Both the position numbers and the translations under genes were made by a program. From Pycnopodia helianthoides (lineage: Eukaryota > Echinodermata > Asteroidea > Forcipulatida > Asteriidae): a DNA stretch of 64,000 nucleotides. The stretch lies in the NCBI GenBank assembly GCA_032158295.1, contig CM063256.1, forward strand, positions 992,001 to 1,056,000, in the 5' to 3' direction. The notes below the pieces were generated by a model, which had not been told where the DNA came from, searched no databases, and worked only from the letters and a program-made list of their open reading frames with translations. Each line of letters opens with the position of its first letter. Position 1 is the first letter of the stretch. Shown in pieces: positions 35,432 to 46,640 of the stretch.

Positions 35432-35807
35432 AGGAACATTACAGAATTGGTTTTTGCTAACAAAACAGTTGCTGGCAGTGTAAGCACTTTATGTAATCCA
35501 CCATATACATAAACTGACAAACCTGTGGAAGTTTGAGATCGATCGGCCTTCTGGGTCACGAGAAAATAGTGAAAAACCGATTACACATTTGCATGAAATC
35601 ATATAGGTTCAACAAATGAATAAAACGCTCACTGAGTGATAAACTCCAATCGGAAAATTAGTTTATTCATTTCTCGTCAAATATGGCATTTCAGACAGAA
35701 ATATTTCAAGGGATGTTTTCTACTATCATCACCATTAGACCGTGTAAGTTTTATGTAAATCTGTGATCAAAAGTATATTTTACAATTACCAATTCTGTAA
35801 TGTTCCT
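35432..35807. mobile_element. TTAA-type MITE, AGGAACATTACAGAATTGGT family, copy 2 (complete)
   Basis: The 20-bp ends AGGAACATTACAGAATTGGT and its exact complement are both intact. TTAA precedes it (35428-35431) and ATAA follows it (35808-35811), one base off a perfect duplication. It is 376 bp and non-coding. Confidence 0.9.
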
Positions 35808-36703
35808 ATAAGCACAATTTTTAAGCGCGAGGCAAATGATTAACTTAGAGAAAAATGATTCTAGGACAAAAAATAATAATGAAAAACCAGCTCATATATG
35901 TTTAGGTGAAATGCTTTCAAAGTAAAACTCAGAATCCAGATATGAAAACTTTGAGCACCTGTTTGGAGTATATAATGGAAGCAATAGTTAGTATAGTAAT
36001 TGGCTAATTAGTGTAACTAATGGCTTGATTGACAATTCACGTAGTATGTAAGTGGTTATAATGACCTATTTGGGGGTTCTTATAGTCTTAACAAATAGCA
36101 ACACAGGTTTGATGACTAGCAGGTGCCATTAAAAATGTGACAACGTTAATGGACAGTAGTAGGCCTAACCCACTTGATTGCCTTTTTGTCATAATCTCTT
36201 TTTCCAAAATTCCATGTTTCCCATGAAGCTGAATTATTTGACAGGAAAGGGTTATTTTTATGAACAAATTTTAAAAACAATTATACAGAACATTAAATCA
36301 GTTAAACATTAACTATTGATTTGTGGTAAGTTTTATGGAAATAAAATCAATAAAGTATCAACCTTTATCACATATTTAAAACTTTATTCTTGCTGGTTCA
36401 AAGGGAAAGTATACCTTTGGTGAAATGTTTGGAAATGAACCAATGCAATGCCCAGACTGAAATAACTGCTTGAACTGTTTAGAGAAGATTTTATTTTGTT
36501 TTAAGTGACAAATCACAGTCTGTTCTAATTTGATGTTATTTTTTTTTATCCCTTTGTGGATCATTCATTCTGTTTAATCATCAACATGCCTAGATATGGC
36601 TATCATTGTTAAGTTTTTTTGTAACCCATCTTTATTATGACCTTTTGGGTTGATATGAAGTTAGATAAATGGGAATTTGGTACAGACCCCTGTACAGTGT
36701 TAA
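35808..36703. other. No gene seen
   Basis: AT-rich spacer between two members of one MITE family. No feature recognised. Confidence 0.5.
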
Positions 36704-37081
36704 AGGAACATCACAAAATTGGTTTTGCTAACAAAACAGTTGCTGGCAGTGTAAGCACTTTATGTAATCCACTATATACATAAACTGACAAACCTGTAGA
36801 AGTTTGAGATCGATCGGCCATCTAGGTCACAAGAAAATAGTGAAAAACTGATTACACATTTGCATGAAATCATATAGATTCAACAAATGAATAAAACGCT
36901 CACTGAGCGATAAACTCCTATCGGAAAATTAGTTTATTCATTTCTCATCAAATATGGCATTTCAGACAAAAATATTTCAAGGGATGTTTTCTACTATCAT
37001 CATCATTTGATTGTGTAAGTTTTATGTAAATCTGTGATCAAAAAGTATATTTTACAAGTTTTTTTCTTACCAATTCTGTAA
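36704..37081. mobile_element. TTAA-type MITE, AGGAACATTACAGAATTGGT family, copy 3
   Basis: It follows TTAA at 36700-36703 and starts AGGAACATCACAAAATTGGT. Its right end reaches ACCAATTCTGTAA, but the last bases and the second TTAA are lost. It is in the same orientation as copy 2 and very similar to it through the body. Confidence 0.85.
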
Positions 37082-37524
37082 AATCTTGAACCGGGTAAAA
37101 ATGTTGGCATACTTATGAAGATGCAAGCAGGTATGGCTGCCAAGTGGATGGGCATGCTACTTATGTTAATATTGTGAAATAGTTGTTTATAAAACAAGCT
37201 ATTTTTGTGTTTGTTCTCTTTTATGCAGGCATTTTGATGGTCTAAATGATGGGTGGATCTTGAAGTGAGTTGTAAAGGAAAGGAATTTCTTCTGTGAACT
37301 TCAACTCACAATCGGTAAAATTCAACAAACTTCCATTTTTTTCTGCCACATTGTTGTGGTTACATTTTCAAAAAAGAATAATTGAATTCATACTTTCATC
37401 ACCAACAATTTTTTGGGGGAGAGAAGTCAACATTGAAATACATAAACCTTTATCATGGTGCCTTTATCTTTGTATTGTTCTCAGTACATAATACAGATGA
37501 TTTAAATTTTAGCAAAAAGGACCA

Positions 37525-37579
37525 GACTATTTACCCCATGTTAGCCTCAGTTTGGCTTCATTAAGTTTGAATAGACAGT
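37525..37579. mobile_element. Dispersed repeat fragment, GCCTCAGTTTGG family, copy 2
   Basis: GGACCAGACTATTTACCCC, then TAGCCTCAGTTTGGCTTCATT, matches the 31.6-kb and 50.0-kb segments. Confidence 0.4.
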
Positions 37580-37703
37580 GCAAATCTCGTTAGTTTTCAA
37601 ACATTTGGACCCGTTAAAGTGAGCATTTCCGTCATGCATTAAAGCAGTGAATGAACGTGGGAACAAAGTGGTCCCAAAATGTTTAAGGAAGCAAGACACT
37701 TGC
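37580..37703 (+). mobile_element. Hairpin MITE, GCAAGTCTCGCACA family, copy 2
   Basis: GCAAATCTCG at the left, CCCGTTAAAGTG and GGGAACAAAGTGGTCCCAAAA in the middle, and CAAGACACTTGC at the right align with the complement of 21389-21516. The copy is more diverged. Confidence 0.6.
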
Positions 37704-38463
37704 ACATCTATAAAAGTAATACACGATATCTTTACCAGATAAAGGTGTATGTTCAATGTTTTTTTAATTCATTAAATTCTGCTCAAAGCAACATTTAAAG
37801 GGAAGGTACAGCACTACAGCATGAATGTTTTCGTGTCATAATGATTTAGTGTCAATATAAAAAGATGATGGTGTTTTATTTACTGTTACTTTTAATTCAA
37901 TAGCTGTTTTATGTTTGGATATAAAACAAAACTATAAACAAATATGACAAATATGACAAACTAGACTGAAGCTGTGAAGGAGTCAGTGTTTTATATTGTT
38001 TACTGATAAATGCTGACTTATTTGTGTTTCATTCAACATGCAGTTTAAAGTTTACAACCCACACCAGAGCTAGAAGTTTGCACCAAGCATGCCCAGAATT
38101 TTGTTTAATGTGTGGATGAATTTATTTTAAACACATGTCCTACCTTCCCTTTAAAGGTTCCTGGTTGTTTTGTTTTCTTCGAATAACCCATTTTTATAGT
38201 CTTAATTGACTTTTACAATTTTTACAATTGTGAGTTTCACTTTTTAAGTTTTACTTGTTCGTATTTCTTCTGTGGACCATTTTTCAAATATTTTGAGAAT
38301 TGGTCAACAGCTAATAAGTTTATTTGAAACATGAAGCTTTCATAATTGTTTGTTTTTGTTTGTGAATCTTTTGCCTTAGTATATTTAAACTAACACCAAG
38401 TTTTTATAAAGTTTACCAGGGGCTTTTTCCAAACCTTGGCTACTTGGCTTTTGTCTCCAGCCT
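37704..38463. other. No gene seen
   Basis: AT-rich DNA with many short T runs. Nothing recognised. Confidence 0.5.
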
Positions 38464-38707
38464 GGGCCCAATTTCATAGAGCTGCTAAGCACAACAATTT
38501 GCTAAGCATGAAATTTCTTCATTGATAAGAACAGGATTACCAAACAAATTTCCACATGATTTTCAGGATAAGCAAACAACAGCTGAATACCAGTAACAAG
38601 CAATATGCAACACATGGAAATTTGGTTGGTAACCCTGTTTTTATCGAGGAAGAAATTTCATGCTAAGCAAATTATTGCGCTTAGCAGCTCTGAATGAAAT
38701 TGGGCCC
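38464..38707. mobile_element. Hairpin MITE, GGGCCCAATTTCATAGAGCTGC family
   Basis: GGGCCCAATTTCATAGAGCT at the left faces GGGCCCAATTTCATTCAGAG on the other strand at the right. The 244-bp element folds on itself through AAATTTCTTC/GAAGAAATTT and TACCAAACAAATTTCCACATG/CATGGAAATTTGGTTGGTA. From memory, this is one of the most abundant hairpin repeats in sea stars. A right-end fragment lies at 40873-40899. Confidence 0.85.
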
Positions 38708-39093
38708 TGGTCTCTATCTTGGAAACACAGTACACTTCTATAAAATTGATGACGGAGCCCAAGCCGGTGCTGGGACCCAAGTCGATGTTTGGAAAAGGCC
38801 TCAAGTTTTGCCAAATCTTGCATGGTCTTTACTCTTTCGTTTTGACAAAATTGTGCATTCAGGTTAAAAAGATGGAACAAAATGTCTTGGACGTTGACAA
38901 CTTAAAAAAAATTATTTCAATAGACAAGCTAAGCATTGTATGATAATTAAGGTACGATGCTTGTGGAATCTTGTGGCCAGAGTCTCCAAGGTTTTCATTT
39001 AGTCCTGATTATTATATTTAGATACACTTCAATTCCCAGAAAAAGGAAAATGGTTTCAACTTCCTTGACAGTTTCAAATTCTAGCATGTTCTT
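38708..39093. other. No gene supported
   Basis: Frames at 38719-38943 are partly read-through from the hairpin element. Nothing else recognised. Confidence 0.45.
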
Positions 39094-39217
39094 AATAAGC
39101 CATTTTGAGGTATGGTGGACACAATGACACTATTTGGTTTGGGTAAATTTGTCTGTGTACACCCAAACCAAACAGTGCACTCCTATAGTGTCCACCATGC
39201 CCTCAACAAGGTTTATT
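39094..39217. mobile_element. Hairpin MITE, ATGGTGGACAC family (complete)
   Basis: AATAAGCCATTTTGAGGTATGG and TGGACAC at the left face AATAAACCTTGTTGAGGGCATGG and TGGACAC on the other strand. The loop contains TTTGGTTTGGGT facing ACCCAAACCAAA. It is 124 bp. A half copy lies at 15621-15710. Confidence 0.75.
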
Positions 39218-40665
39218 GCTTTATACATCTGAAAATGTAAATTCTCATGAGCGCTATTTTCTCAGATGATATGAATGGTTGAGGTGACAATTTTGCCTAG
39301 ATTCAAACCAGCGCTTTAAAGGATTTACAAGTATCTACTTTGATTTAATGCGTTTTGCAGACTATTGCTGCATTTTTATTTTGTTTTATATGTTAATATT
39401 TATTGGCCTTGGTTTGTCATTTAACTTTCCTTCTCTGTGGGGATCCGTTCCCACATTAGAATGGGAGGTAAATCTTTACAAGAATTATTGATGATGGCCT
39501 GTATCATAAAAAATAAACCATGAAAGTTTTATGTCAATGTTTGCCCAGGTTACAGAAACAATGGTGGATCACTTTTTGCTGAGGAAGAATTTGCTAAAAT
39601 AAACTTTCTGTTATTGTTAATCAAAATGACTGAATTCATCCAGAAACAAATTATTTTAGTTTCCTTTATATCAAAACCTAAAATCTCTTTGTGTCCATAA
39701 CAAATAGTTAGGGCCAAACCTTCTCCATGTAGAGGGCATTATTATCTGGGAATTGTCTCAGTAATGTGAAAAGTCACAGAAATGTGAACAGACATAGTTG
39801 AAAGCTTGGGCCCTGACGTAGTGAAACAGGAACCCAAACTCAATATTTCGTTTTGACAGACTATTGTACTTTTTAAACAAAATAAGAGTTTGGAGTCTGG
39901 TCATGTATGAAAAGTGAAAATGACAAACCTTGACTTGATATGATCAATGCTACCTCCTTGTTTGTTTAACACCCATTGGTGCATTTTGCTTTTAATAGTG
40001 TTTGTTGCAACATTTAGTTTTGTCCAGGAACTATAATTGGGTGGGGCGGTGAAGATAATTCTGCATTCAGTTTAAAATGCCTTAAATGCTCCTTTGGTCA
40101 AAATGTTCGCAGGGATGGGTATTGCCTGGGCACACATGTTTGCTAAGCACACCAGAATATAACTTAGCATCTATGTATATCTTGTCACCAGCTAAAATAC
40201 CATGCAATATGCTAACCTTTGTTTAGCAAATTAATTTGTTTAAGGTGAGTTCATGGTTAGTCATGTTAAAATTGAACAGGGGTACAAGCAATCTGGATTT
40301 CTAATAAGTGATTCCTTAGATAGCAACCGATTTCAATCTTGAAAATAACGTTATCAACAACAAATTTGAAACCTCACGTCAAATTTCTTGGAAATAGTGA
40401 AAGGTCATAAAAATGTGATGGGATGCAGTCTTAACAATTCTGTATATTGAGAAAATACAAACTTTATATTCCTAAATTGGACCTTATTTGAAGCTTTTCT
40501 TTTCATCTATTTGATGAGCAACCCAGTTTTGTGTTTTGGCATTAAGTGCCTCAGTTTGGCATTGAGTGTCAACAAATTACCTCTCAAGTGACTCGTGGCA
40601 GTTCTGTTAAGAGCCATTAGTGTAACATCTTTACATATCTAAAAATAGCAAGTCATTCAGAAGAC
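39218..40665. other. No gene seen; decayed hairpin-repeat remnants
   Basis: The segment 40125-40240 carries TTTGCTAAGCACACC and TTTGTTTAGCAAA words that resemble a decayed GGGCCCAATTTCAT-type element. The rest is AT-rich unique sequence. Confidence 0.4.
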
Positions 40666-40811
40666 CTGGGGTCGATTTCATAAAGCACAAGATTGTCTTA
40701 AGATGAGTTGTCAGTGTTACCATAGTAATTTGTACTGTGACATCACACTTTGCTGAGTAAAATTGATCAGCGTTTAAGATCAATATTAAGTCTTTGTTCA
40801 ATCGAGCCCAG
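40666..40811. mobile_element. Hairpin MITE, CTGGGGTCGATTTCATAAAG type
   Basis: CTGGGGTCGATTTCATAAAG at the left faces CTGGGCTCGATTGAACAAAG on the other strand at the right. Inner words TTGTCTTAAGAT and ATCTTAAACG are also inverted. It is 146 bp. Confidence 0.6.
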
Positions 40812-40872
40812 ATTTGTGATACCTTTATTCCATGCAGCATGACTAACCAATGAAGTACCCTTTAGCTTCATT

Positions 40873-40899
40873 TCTGCTTAGCAGCTCTATAAAATTGGC
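40873..40899. mobile_element. End fragment of the GGGCCCAATTTCAT hairpin family
   Basis: GCTTAGCAGCTCTATAAAATTGGCC is the complement of the family's terminal sequence. Only the end is present. Confidence 0.5.
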
Positions 40900-41696
40900 C
40901 TCTGTTTATAAATCATTGCCAGTTTTCCACACGGCCATAAACATCATCCAAATTGTTATTTATTGTACTAATATTAAACTGTGTGAGTCAATTTAATGTT
41001 AACTGCACGGATTCATAAGCTAACGCTAATAAAAGCAATAAAGTTTTAAATTTTTATGATCTCTGACGGTGAATTATTATGCCTGCTAAAGTCTTGTACT
41101 TTATGTGGAAAATGTGTTGATATAATTTTGTCTTGTGTAGATAACCTATGTTGTGGAAGAGATGCCATGGGAATTGTCTGACCTAAGGACAGCCTCAAAG
41201 TAATCACTAAAATATCAAATGGTAAGAGCTGAATATAAGGGAGGAGAATTATCACCAAGTCTCAAGAATTTTGTTACCTTTCTTGATCTATTTTAATTTA
41301 ATACTACATAATAAAATTCTGCTTTGGTATCAGATAAAAGTGGTACCTGTCTGGCAAGGTGGTTGAGTCAGAATCTCTTGTGTAGTCAATTCAGCTGTTA
41401 CTGTAAAAATGGATATTTTTATATTGAAAAGCAACCCATCCACGTAAAACTGTTTCATTCACTTAACCCATTTCAAAAGCATAATTAAATGGTTTTGAAG
41501 TTCACCAGCTAACATTGTCTTGAAATCTCTACAGTTATGTTTTAACTGGTTTCATGTTGGCTGGGGTTGAGAATGAATACCAAATGGTAATGAAACAGTG
41601 TGACAGATTGGAAAATAGTTGCAAATGCAGACAGATACTCAAACGGTTTACTAAGCATATAACCAATTTGATCAAGAGAAAATCAATGCAAATTAA
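40900..41696. other. No gene seen
   Basis: AT-rich sequence without recognisable repeats. A frame at 41554-41754 runs into the next MITE. Confidence 0.45.
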
Positions 41697-41832
41697 GGCT
41701 GTGTCAAATTGCTGGCTACAGCTACAGCTACGGCTGGATCACGCGTCATCGTAGGTTGAAGTATAGGACGTCCTTAGCAACAGCCTTAGTAACAGTTGTA
41801 TCTGTAGCCGTAGTCGCCAATTGGGATACGGC
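41697..41832. mobile_element. MITE, GGCTGTGTCC family, copy 3
   Basis: GGCTGTGTCAAATTGCTGGC at the left and the complement of GGCCGTATCCCAATTGGCGA at the right. The core TTGAAGTATAGGACGTCC is identical to copy 1. It is 136 bp. Confidence 0.75.
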
Positions 41833-44354
41833 CTCACCCCAAAAAAGCCTTTGAGAGCTGTCAAATTTTCATAGCACAACAAAATTGAGCTGTAAATTAT
41901 CTGTTGCTATTTTCCAAGTATTTCCTGTTTGTTTGCGTGTTTTGCAACTTGGTTTTGATAATATTTGTCAATAGTACAAACATTTTCAACTGTGTATAGA
42001 GTATAACTTTGCTAAACAAGTAAATCCACGCTTAGCATTTGTTATCTGGCTATTCAACCATTGCAGACAACACAAAATCATGCTCTGGTGACTCAAGCTA
42101 AATGACTGTAACAGATTTACCACAGGATGACTTGAGAAATTCCCTACTCAATCACTGACACGGTGTAATCAAGCAAGATATTGACTTGTGCTCTGATCCC
42201 CCTTGGCCAAATTAAGTCCAAGTTTAACGGACCTATGGCTGGACTGACAACATGTGCAGTTCATTACAGACGGAATGACATCCCACTTTAAGAGAAAATC
42301 ATTACAGTCTTGTTGAATAGTGTCAGTGGTGTAACCAGAGGGAGGGCAGGGGGTAGCGCCCCCACTCAGAACCCTTGTTCCCCTTGAAGTAGGCCCCCCC
42401 CCCCATTTAAAAATTTGTTTTTATGTCTTTGCCCTCGCTTGTCCCCCACAAATGTAAATGTTTTGCTTCACTGAATAGCGTTAAGATATAAGTAAAATTT
42501 GAGGGGAAAAAAATCACAGTCTTGTTGGAAACAGTAGCGTAAAACTTGAAAAACAAATAAGTACAGTCACGTTAAATAGCATTAAAAATAATAAAATTAA
42601 AATAGTGAGTATCAAACAATTATAGCAGCTTACTTGAAAAAAAACGTGAAAAAACATTTCTGATATGTTGTCATGTTTTTAGAAAATCTACTATAATGGG
42701 ACCTCATAAAATATGAAACAGAGTAAAATGTTTTCTTGAAAACACCCTTTTTATTCTTTAAAACAATGTTCAGGCTAATTTTAAAGATGCTGTTCTTAAA
42801 AAAAAACCTAGTGTACCATTCTTTGATGATACATTTCCCAAATGATTTTGGAATCTCTCAGTACACTCAGTACACAAGTAAAAATGTCCACTCTTTATTG
42901 ACAAGCCGTGCACCATAACAAAAATATTATGATTGCGGCTCATTTGATTTGCAAATGCAAATAGCAAAATTTAATGCACTTTGAGTCGTGATCCATTTCA
43001 ACTTTAATGTGTGTTTTGCGAAAAGGAAGAAGTAAATTCCTGGCAGGGCAAATCTATTAGATTCTATCAGAGCCAGCCTTTCAGGAATGTTTTTAAAATG
43101 TTAAACCTGGAACTGATGTTGTTTGCATTTTTAATAATTAACTGTGGTTTAACCTCAAACTCACCCACACTGTAGGTGAGAGCTTCTATGTCTTAGTGGA
43201 AGAAATTGATTGAAGCTCTAAAAAATATACTGGAGAAATACAAACGATTGAAATTGATTAAAATATAGTGTTTCATAAATCATTAGGGAGTGATCAAACA
43301 TGGCACAAATTGTCAGAAAACTTAAACAAACGATAAGTCCCAAACTGTTCAAATTCCTTGTGAAAAACTAAATGTTTATTTGATAGATTTTTTTCTTTGC
43401 AAATTTGCACAAGATCTCTGAAAACTTGGTTTAAATGGGTTGGTGGATTGGCTGAGAGAACAGTCAGTGGAACATATAGAAACTGTATCTCTAAGAAAGA
43501 ACAAACAAACCAAAAAATACATAACCATGAAACAAATCAAATGCACTAATGTTGGGATTAAACAATGTTGGCAACAGTGTAGCAAATCTGGACGAGTTTG
43601 TTCTTTTATGATTCAAGAATCAGTTTTGCATCTGCCATGTTTTAGAAGTATGAACTTTGTTATCCTGGTGTGAACAATTTGTTGTACAAGTGGGGAAAGA
43701 AACCACCCCAAAACACCCCTGTATGGTCTTGTGCATTTAATATCAGTCAACTCATCAGCTAGGTAACTTGACAGACCAATAGACTTACAAACACAGAGAT
43801 GTGTATTGACATATGTAGTCATCAAAAGCTACCCTCCTCAAAAAACAAGTGGGGGAAAAAATGATGCATTTCAACATACAGAGCATCTAGTTAACAGGAG
43901 ACCTCTGACATGAGAATGTACAAAGACTATAATGTTCAGTTGATTCCCTGCGACAGGTGCACACAGTGCAAAAGACACCAAACCAATTGAACTTTTCACC
44001 ATGACCCCTGGCATATTATTTCCTCAGCTGTGTACCTCCCCAAAATAACGTTTTACTTGCACTGGACAGGTGTTTTCCTCTTGTAACTGTACAGATTGCA
44101 GTCTGGGTTTCACCTTTATGGGACAACTGGTTTAAAACTCATCCCCCCTCTCTGCTCAACAAAAAGAAACTGGGTTGTGAGAGCTGACACAGTTCCAGGA
44201 AGTAATGATCAAAAGTGCAGGTATGTATGATTTTTTCACTGGCTGTATCCTGACTGGAGTGTGAAACTATGGTTGATAACATTCAAGAACAAAAGAAACT
44301 GATAAGGAAGCAAATTTAACTTTGCTCAACAATGCCTGTAACAGGCATGCATCT
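41833..44354. other. No gene supported; a hAT-like end and C run
   Basis: CAGTGGTGTAACCAGAGGG at 42324-42342 resembles hAT-type transposon ends (CAGTGGCGTAGCCAGGGG style), and an 11-base C run follows at 42394-42404. ACAGTCTTGTTG recurs at about 42303 and 42516. Frames at 43376-43825 have no domain. Confidence 0.4.
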
Positions 44355-44557
44355 AATGTCAAGTAATAAACCACAAGGGAAACTGATTGGGTAAATTTTA
44401 CATAATTTGGGGTTGCCACCCCTGAGCAAAGATATTGACAAAATAGGGAGACTGCCAACATAGGGCTAGATAGCTCAGGTGGTAGAGCGCTGGCACGTCA
44501 ACCCAGAGGTTCTTGGTTCAAATCCTGCTTGAGTCAATTTTTCTTTGTTCAACCCCA
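44355..44557 (+). mobile_element. tRNA-derived SINE, GAGCGCTGGCAC family, copy 3 (most complete)
   Basis: A leader (AGTAATAAACCACAAGGG, then GACAAAATAGGGAGACTGCC) is followed by the tRNA-like part AGATAGCTCAGGTGGTAGAG, with A box and B box GGTTCAAATCC, and the tail TTTTTCTTTGTTCAACCC. The 3' acceptor-side sequence does not pair with the 5' end, so it is not a working tRNA gene. Confidence 0.8.
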
Positions 44558-45408
44558 AGGCACGTATCTACATGGATTCTCCTTTTTAAGTGTTGTTTGA
44601 TTGTGAAAGACATTACGGGAACCAAATACATGGTGGGGGACGAATGAATGTCCCACATGTATTCCTTGATTAACATTCCCTATGGAGCATTGTTGGCCTG
44701 TGCGTGCTAGCTCCACACCATGGTGTGAGGAAATTGGCTTAGGGAAACATTTGTAAGAGTCTTGTGACTGGGACTGAGTGAAGATGGCAAACATAGAAGG
44801 AGGGTGTGGTCACAAGATGCCCCCCGCCCCTCCACAAAGAGCAGTGCGCAGAAGACTTACTATTATTTTGATTTGTTTGTACAGATAAAGGTGTAGAAAA
44901 TCATGCCTTACCTCAGGCAGGTAAGCTCTCTTTTAATAGTATTAATAAAAAATGACGCTGGAAACCCACTGAGCATTATTTTGAGCATTCCATCAATGAA
45001 CAAATAGACTGATTAATTTGATTCCAATCAATAAATAATCCCCTATGTAAATTGACAAGTATAGGTTCTGCTAAGAACCTCAGTACATTTACATTAAAAG
45101 ACAAAGTGATCAACATTTAAACAAATTCCCTGCATTATTACAGTTGCTGTCTATAATATCAAAATATCAAAATAAGCATACCTATTTGTCCTCAATGTAA
45201 GTCTAAACATACAAGAGGTATTGCCATGGCTTTTGATAACAGGAAACATGTAGTGAAAGTATCTTTCTTGTTATAGCCATGTACCACAAAGTCCATCATA
45301 ATATAAGCAGGAGGGTCCCCAGTAGCCCCAGTTAATGCTAATAAAACCTTGGTATTCAGGAAATAAGACATCAGATGGCTTAATCATAAATGAGGGGAAA
45401 ATGACTAT
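44558..45408. other. No gene supported
   Basis: A possible tiny exon at 44885-44920 (TTTGTACAG before, GTAAGC after) is too short to support. Nothing else recognised. Confidence 0.4.
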
Positions 45409-45535
45409 GGCTGTGTTGACATTGGCGGCTTTGACTATGGCTGTTGCTAAAGATGTTGCTATGGGCATGCTCTGCTTCAATGCATGTTACCATGACGATC
45501 AAACCACAGCCAAAGCTGCTAATTTGGACATGGCC
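45409..45535. mobile_element. MITE, GGCTGTGTCC family, copy 4
   Basis: GGCTGTGTTGACATTGGCGG at the left, with GCTAATTTGGACATGGCC at the right as the diverged complement. The interior keeps CTTCAATGCATG and TGTTGCTAAAG words. It is 127 bp. Confidence 0.65.
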
Positions 45536-46312
45536 TTTACTCATTGTTTGAGATGGATACAGACAATGCAGCCCAAGCTAATAGGAGCTTCAGATCAGTA
45601 GATTGACGTCATGTACAAGGTCATCATACTTTCAAACTCATACTATTAATATTATTATTATTATTATTTATTCGACCAAAACAATACACAATGAACAAAC
45701 ACGGTATGAAAAACAAAAACTAAGCAAAAAAGGAGGAAAACTACGAAATACGAAGTAAACAAAATAAACACAAATAGATACTGATACCTAACCATCCAAT
45801 CCGCATCATTGATTCTGACAAAATGTCTTGGTACGTTTAATGCAATTTTTGTACTGAAAGTGTATTTTATTACCATTTGTGCTTAATTGATTCACAGAAT
45901 TTCAGGAGAAAGTTGATGATCTAATACGTCACTGTCACAATGCTTAATAAAGGGCATCGACGACGCCAGACAGTTGAATTTCTGGGATGGACATCAAATC
46001 AAGTAAGTCTACAGTTTCATTTTCAGGCTAAGTGCCCAAACAGACCCCACTGTCCACAGTGTTTTGGTGCTTTGTTGTAGCTTTTACCCAGTATGGGGTG
46101 CAAAAGGGACCCCAACTAGTGTTCTTGACATTAGACCACTAAGGAATTGGTGCACAAAACGCAATGAGTATGCTTTTCAAAACTGCTTATTGTAATTTAT
46201 ACGTTCCGTGGCTAGCAGATAGATTTCTCTTTCAAGCAGCTTTTCCTAGGATCTTTAAAAAAGAAGAAGCTTGTAATGAGAAGTGGGCATTAGGAAACAC
46301 ATGTTTATGCCA
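45536..46312. other. No gene supported; (ATT)n-adjacent retroelement-like tail
   Basis: TATTAATATTATTATTATTA with TTTATTCGACCAAAAC at 45643-45685 looks like the 3' end of a LINE copy, but no body is recognised. Confidence 0.4.
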
Positions 46313-46640
46313 ACTGTGGTGTGAGCATGCCAACTGATCAAGCACACCAGACTCATGCTCTGGTGTTTCTGATCAGCAGAGTGTGGGTTCGAGTCCCGGT
46401 TTTGACTCTTGTGTCCTTAAGCAAGGCACTTAACCATTCTTGCTGCATCCTTCGGATGGGACGTAAAGTTGTAGGTTCCATGTGTTGTGTAATGCACGTA
46501 CAAGAACCCAGTACACTTTTCTCTAAGAGAAGGGGTTCACCCTGGTATTTCTGGTTTGGTTGGCTGCAGATTACACCACAGCACCTTGTAAACTGTTACA
46601 TGGTGCTATGTAAATAAATGGGTCCCGTAATTCGAATATA
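46313..46640 (+). mobile_element. tRNA-derived SINE, GTGGCTGAGCAGTC family, copy 2
   Basis: The B box GTGGGTTCGAGTCCC and the motif CCTTAAGCAAGGCACTTAACC match the 20.5-kb element. The 3' part (CTGCAGATTACACCACAGCACC, then GTGCTATGTAAATAAATGGG) is a LINE-type tail. The A-box region is diverged. Confidence 0.7.

Noticed and set aside
44462..44535. Functional tRNA gene
   Set aside because: A and B boxes are good, but the 3' side does not pair with the 5' side, and the flanks match other dispersed SINE copies.
44885..44920. 36-nt exon between TTTGTACAG and GTAAGC
   Set aside because: Too short. The open frame is uninformative and there is no neighbour in phase.
46321..46617. 98-codon plus-strand ORF as a gene
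   Set aside because: It lies entirely inside a tRNA-derived SINE.
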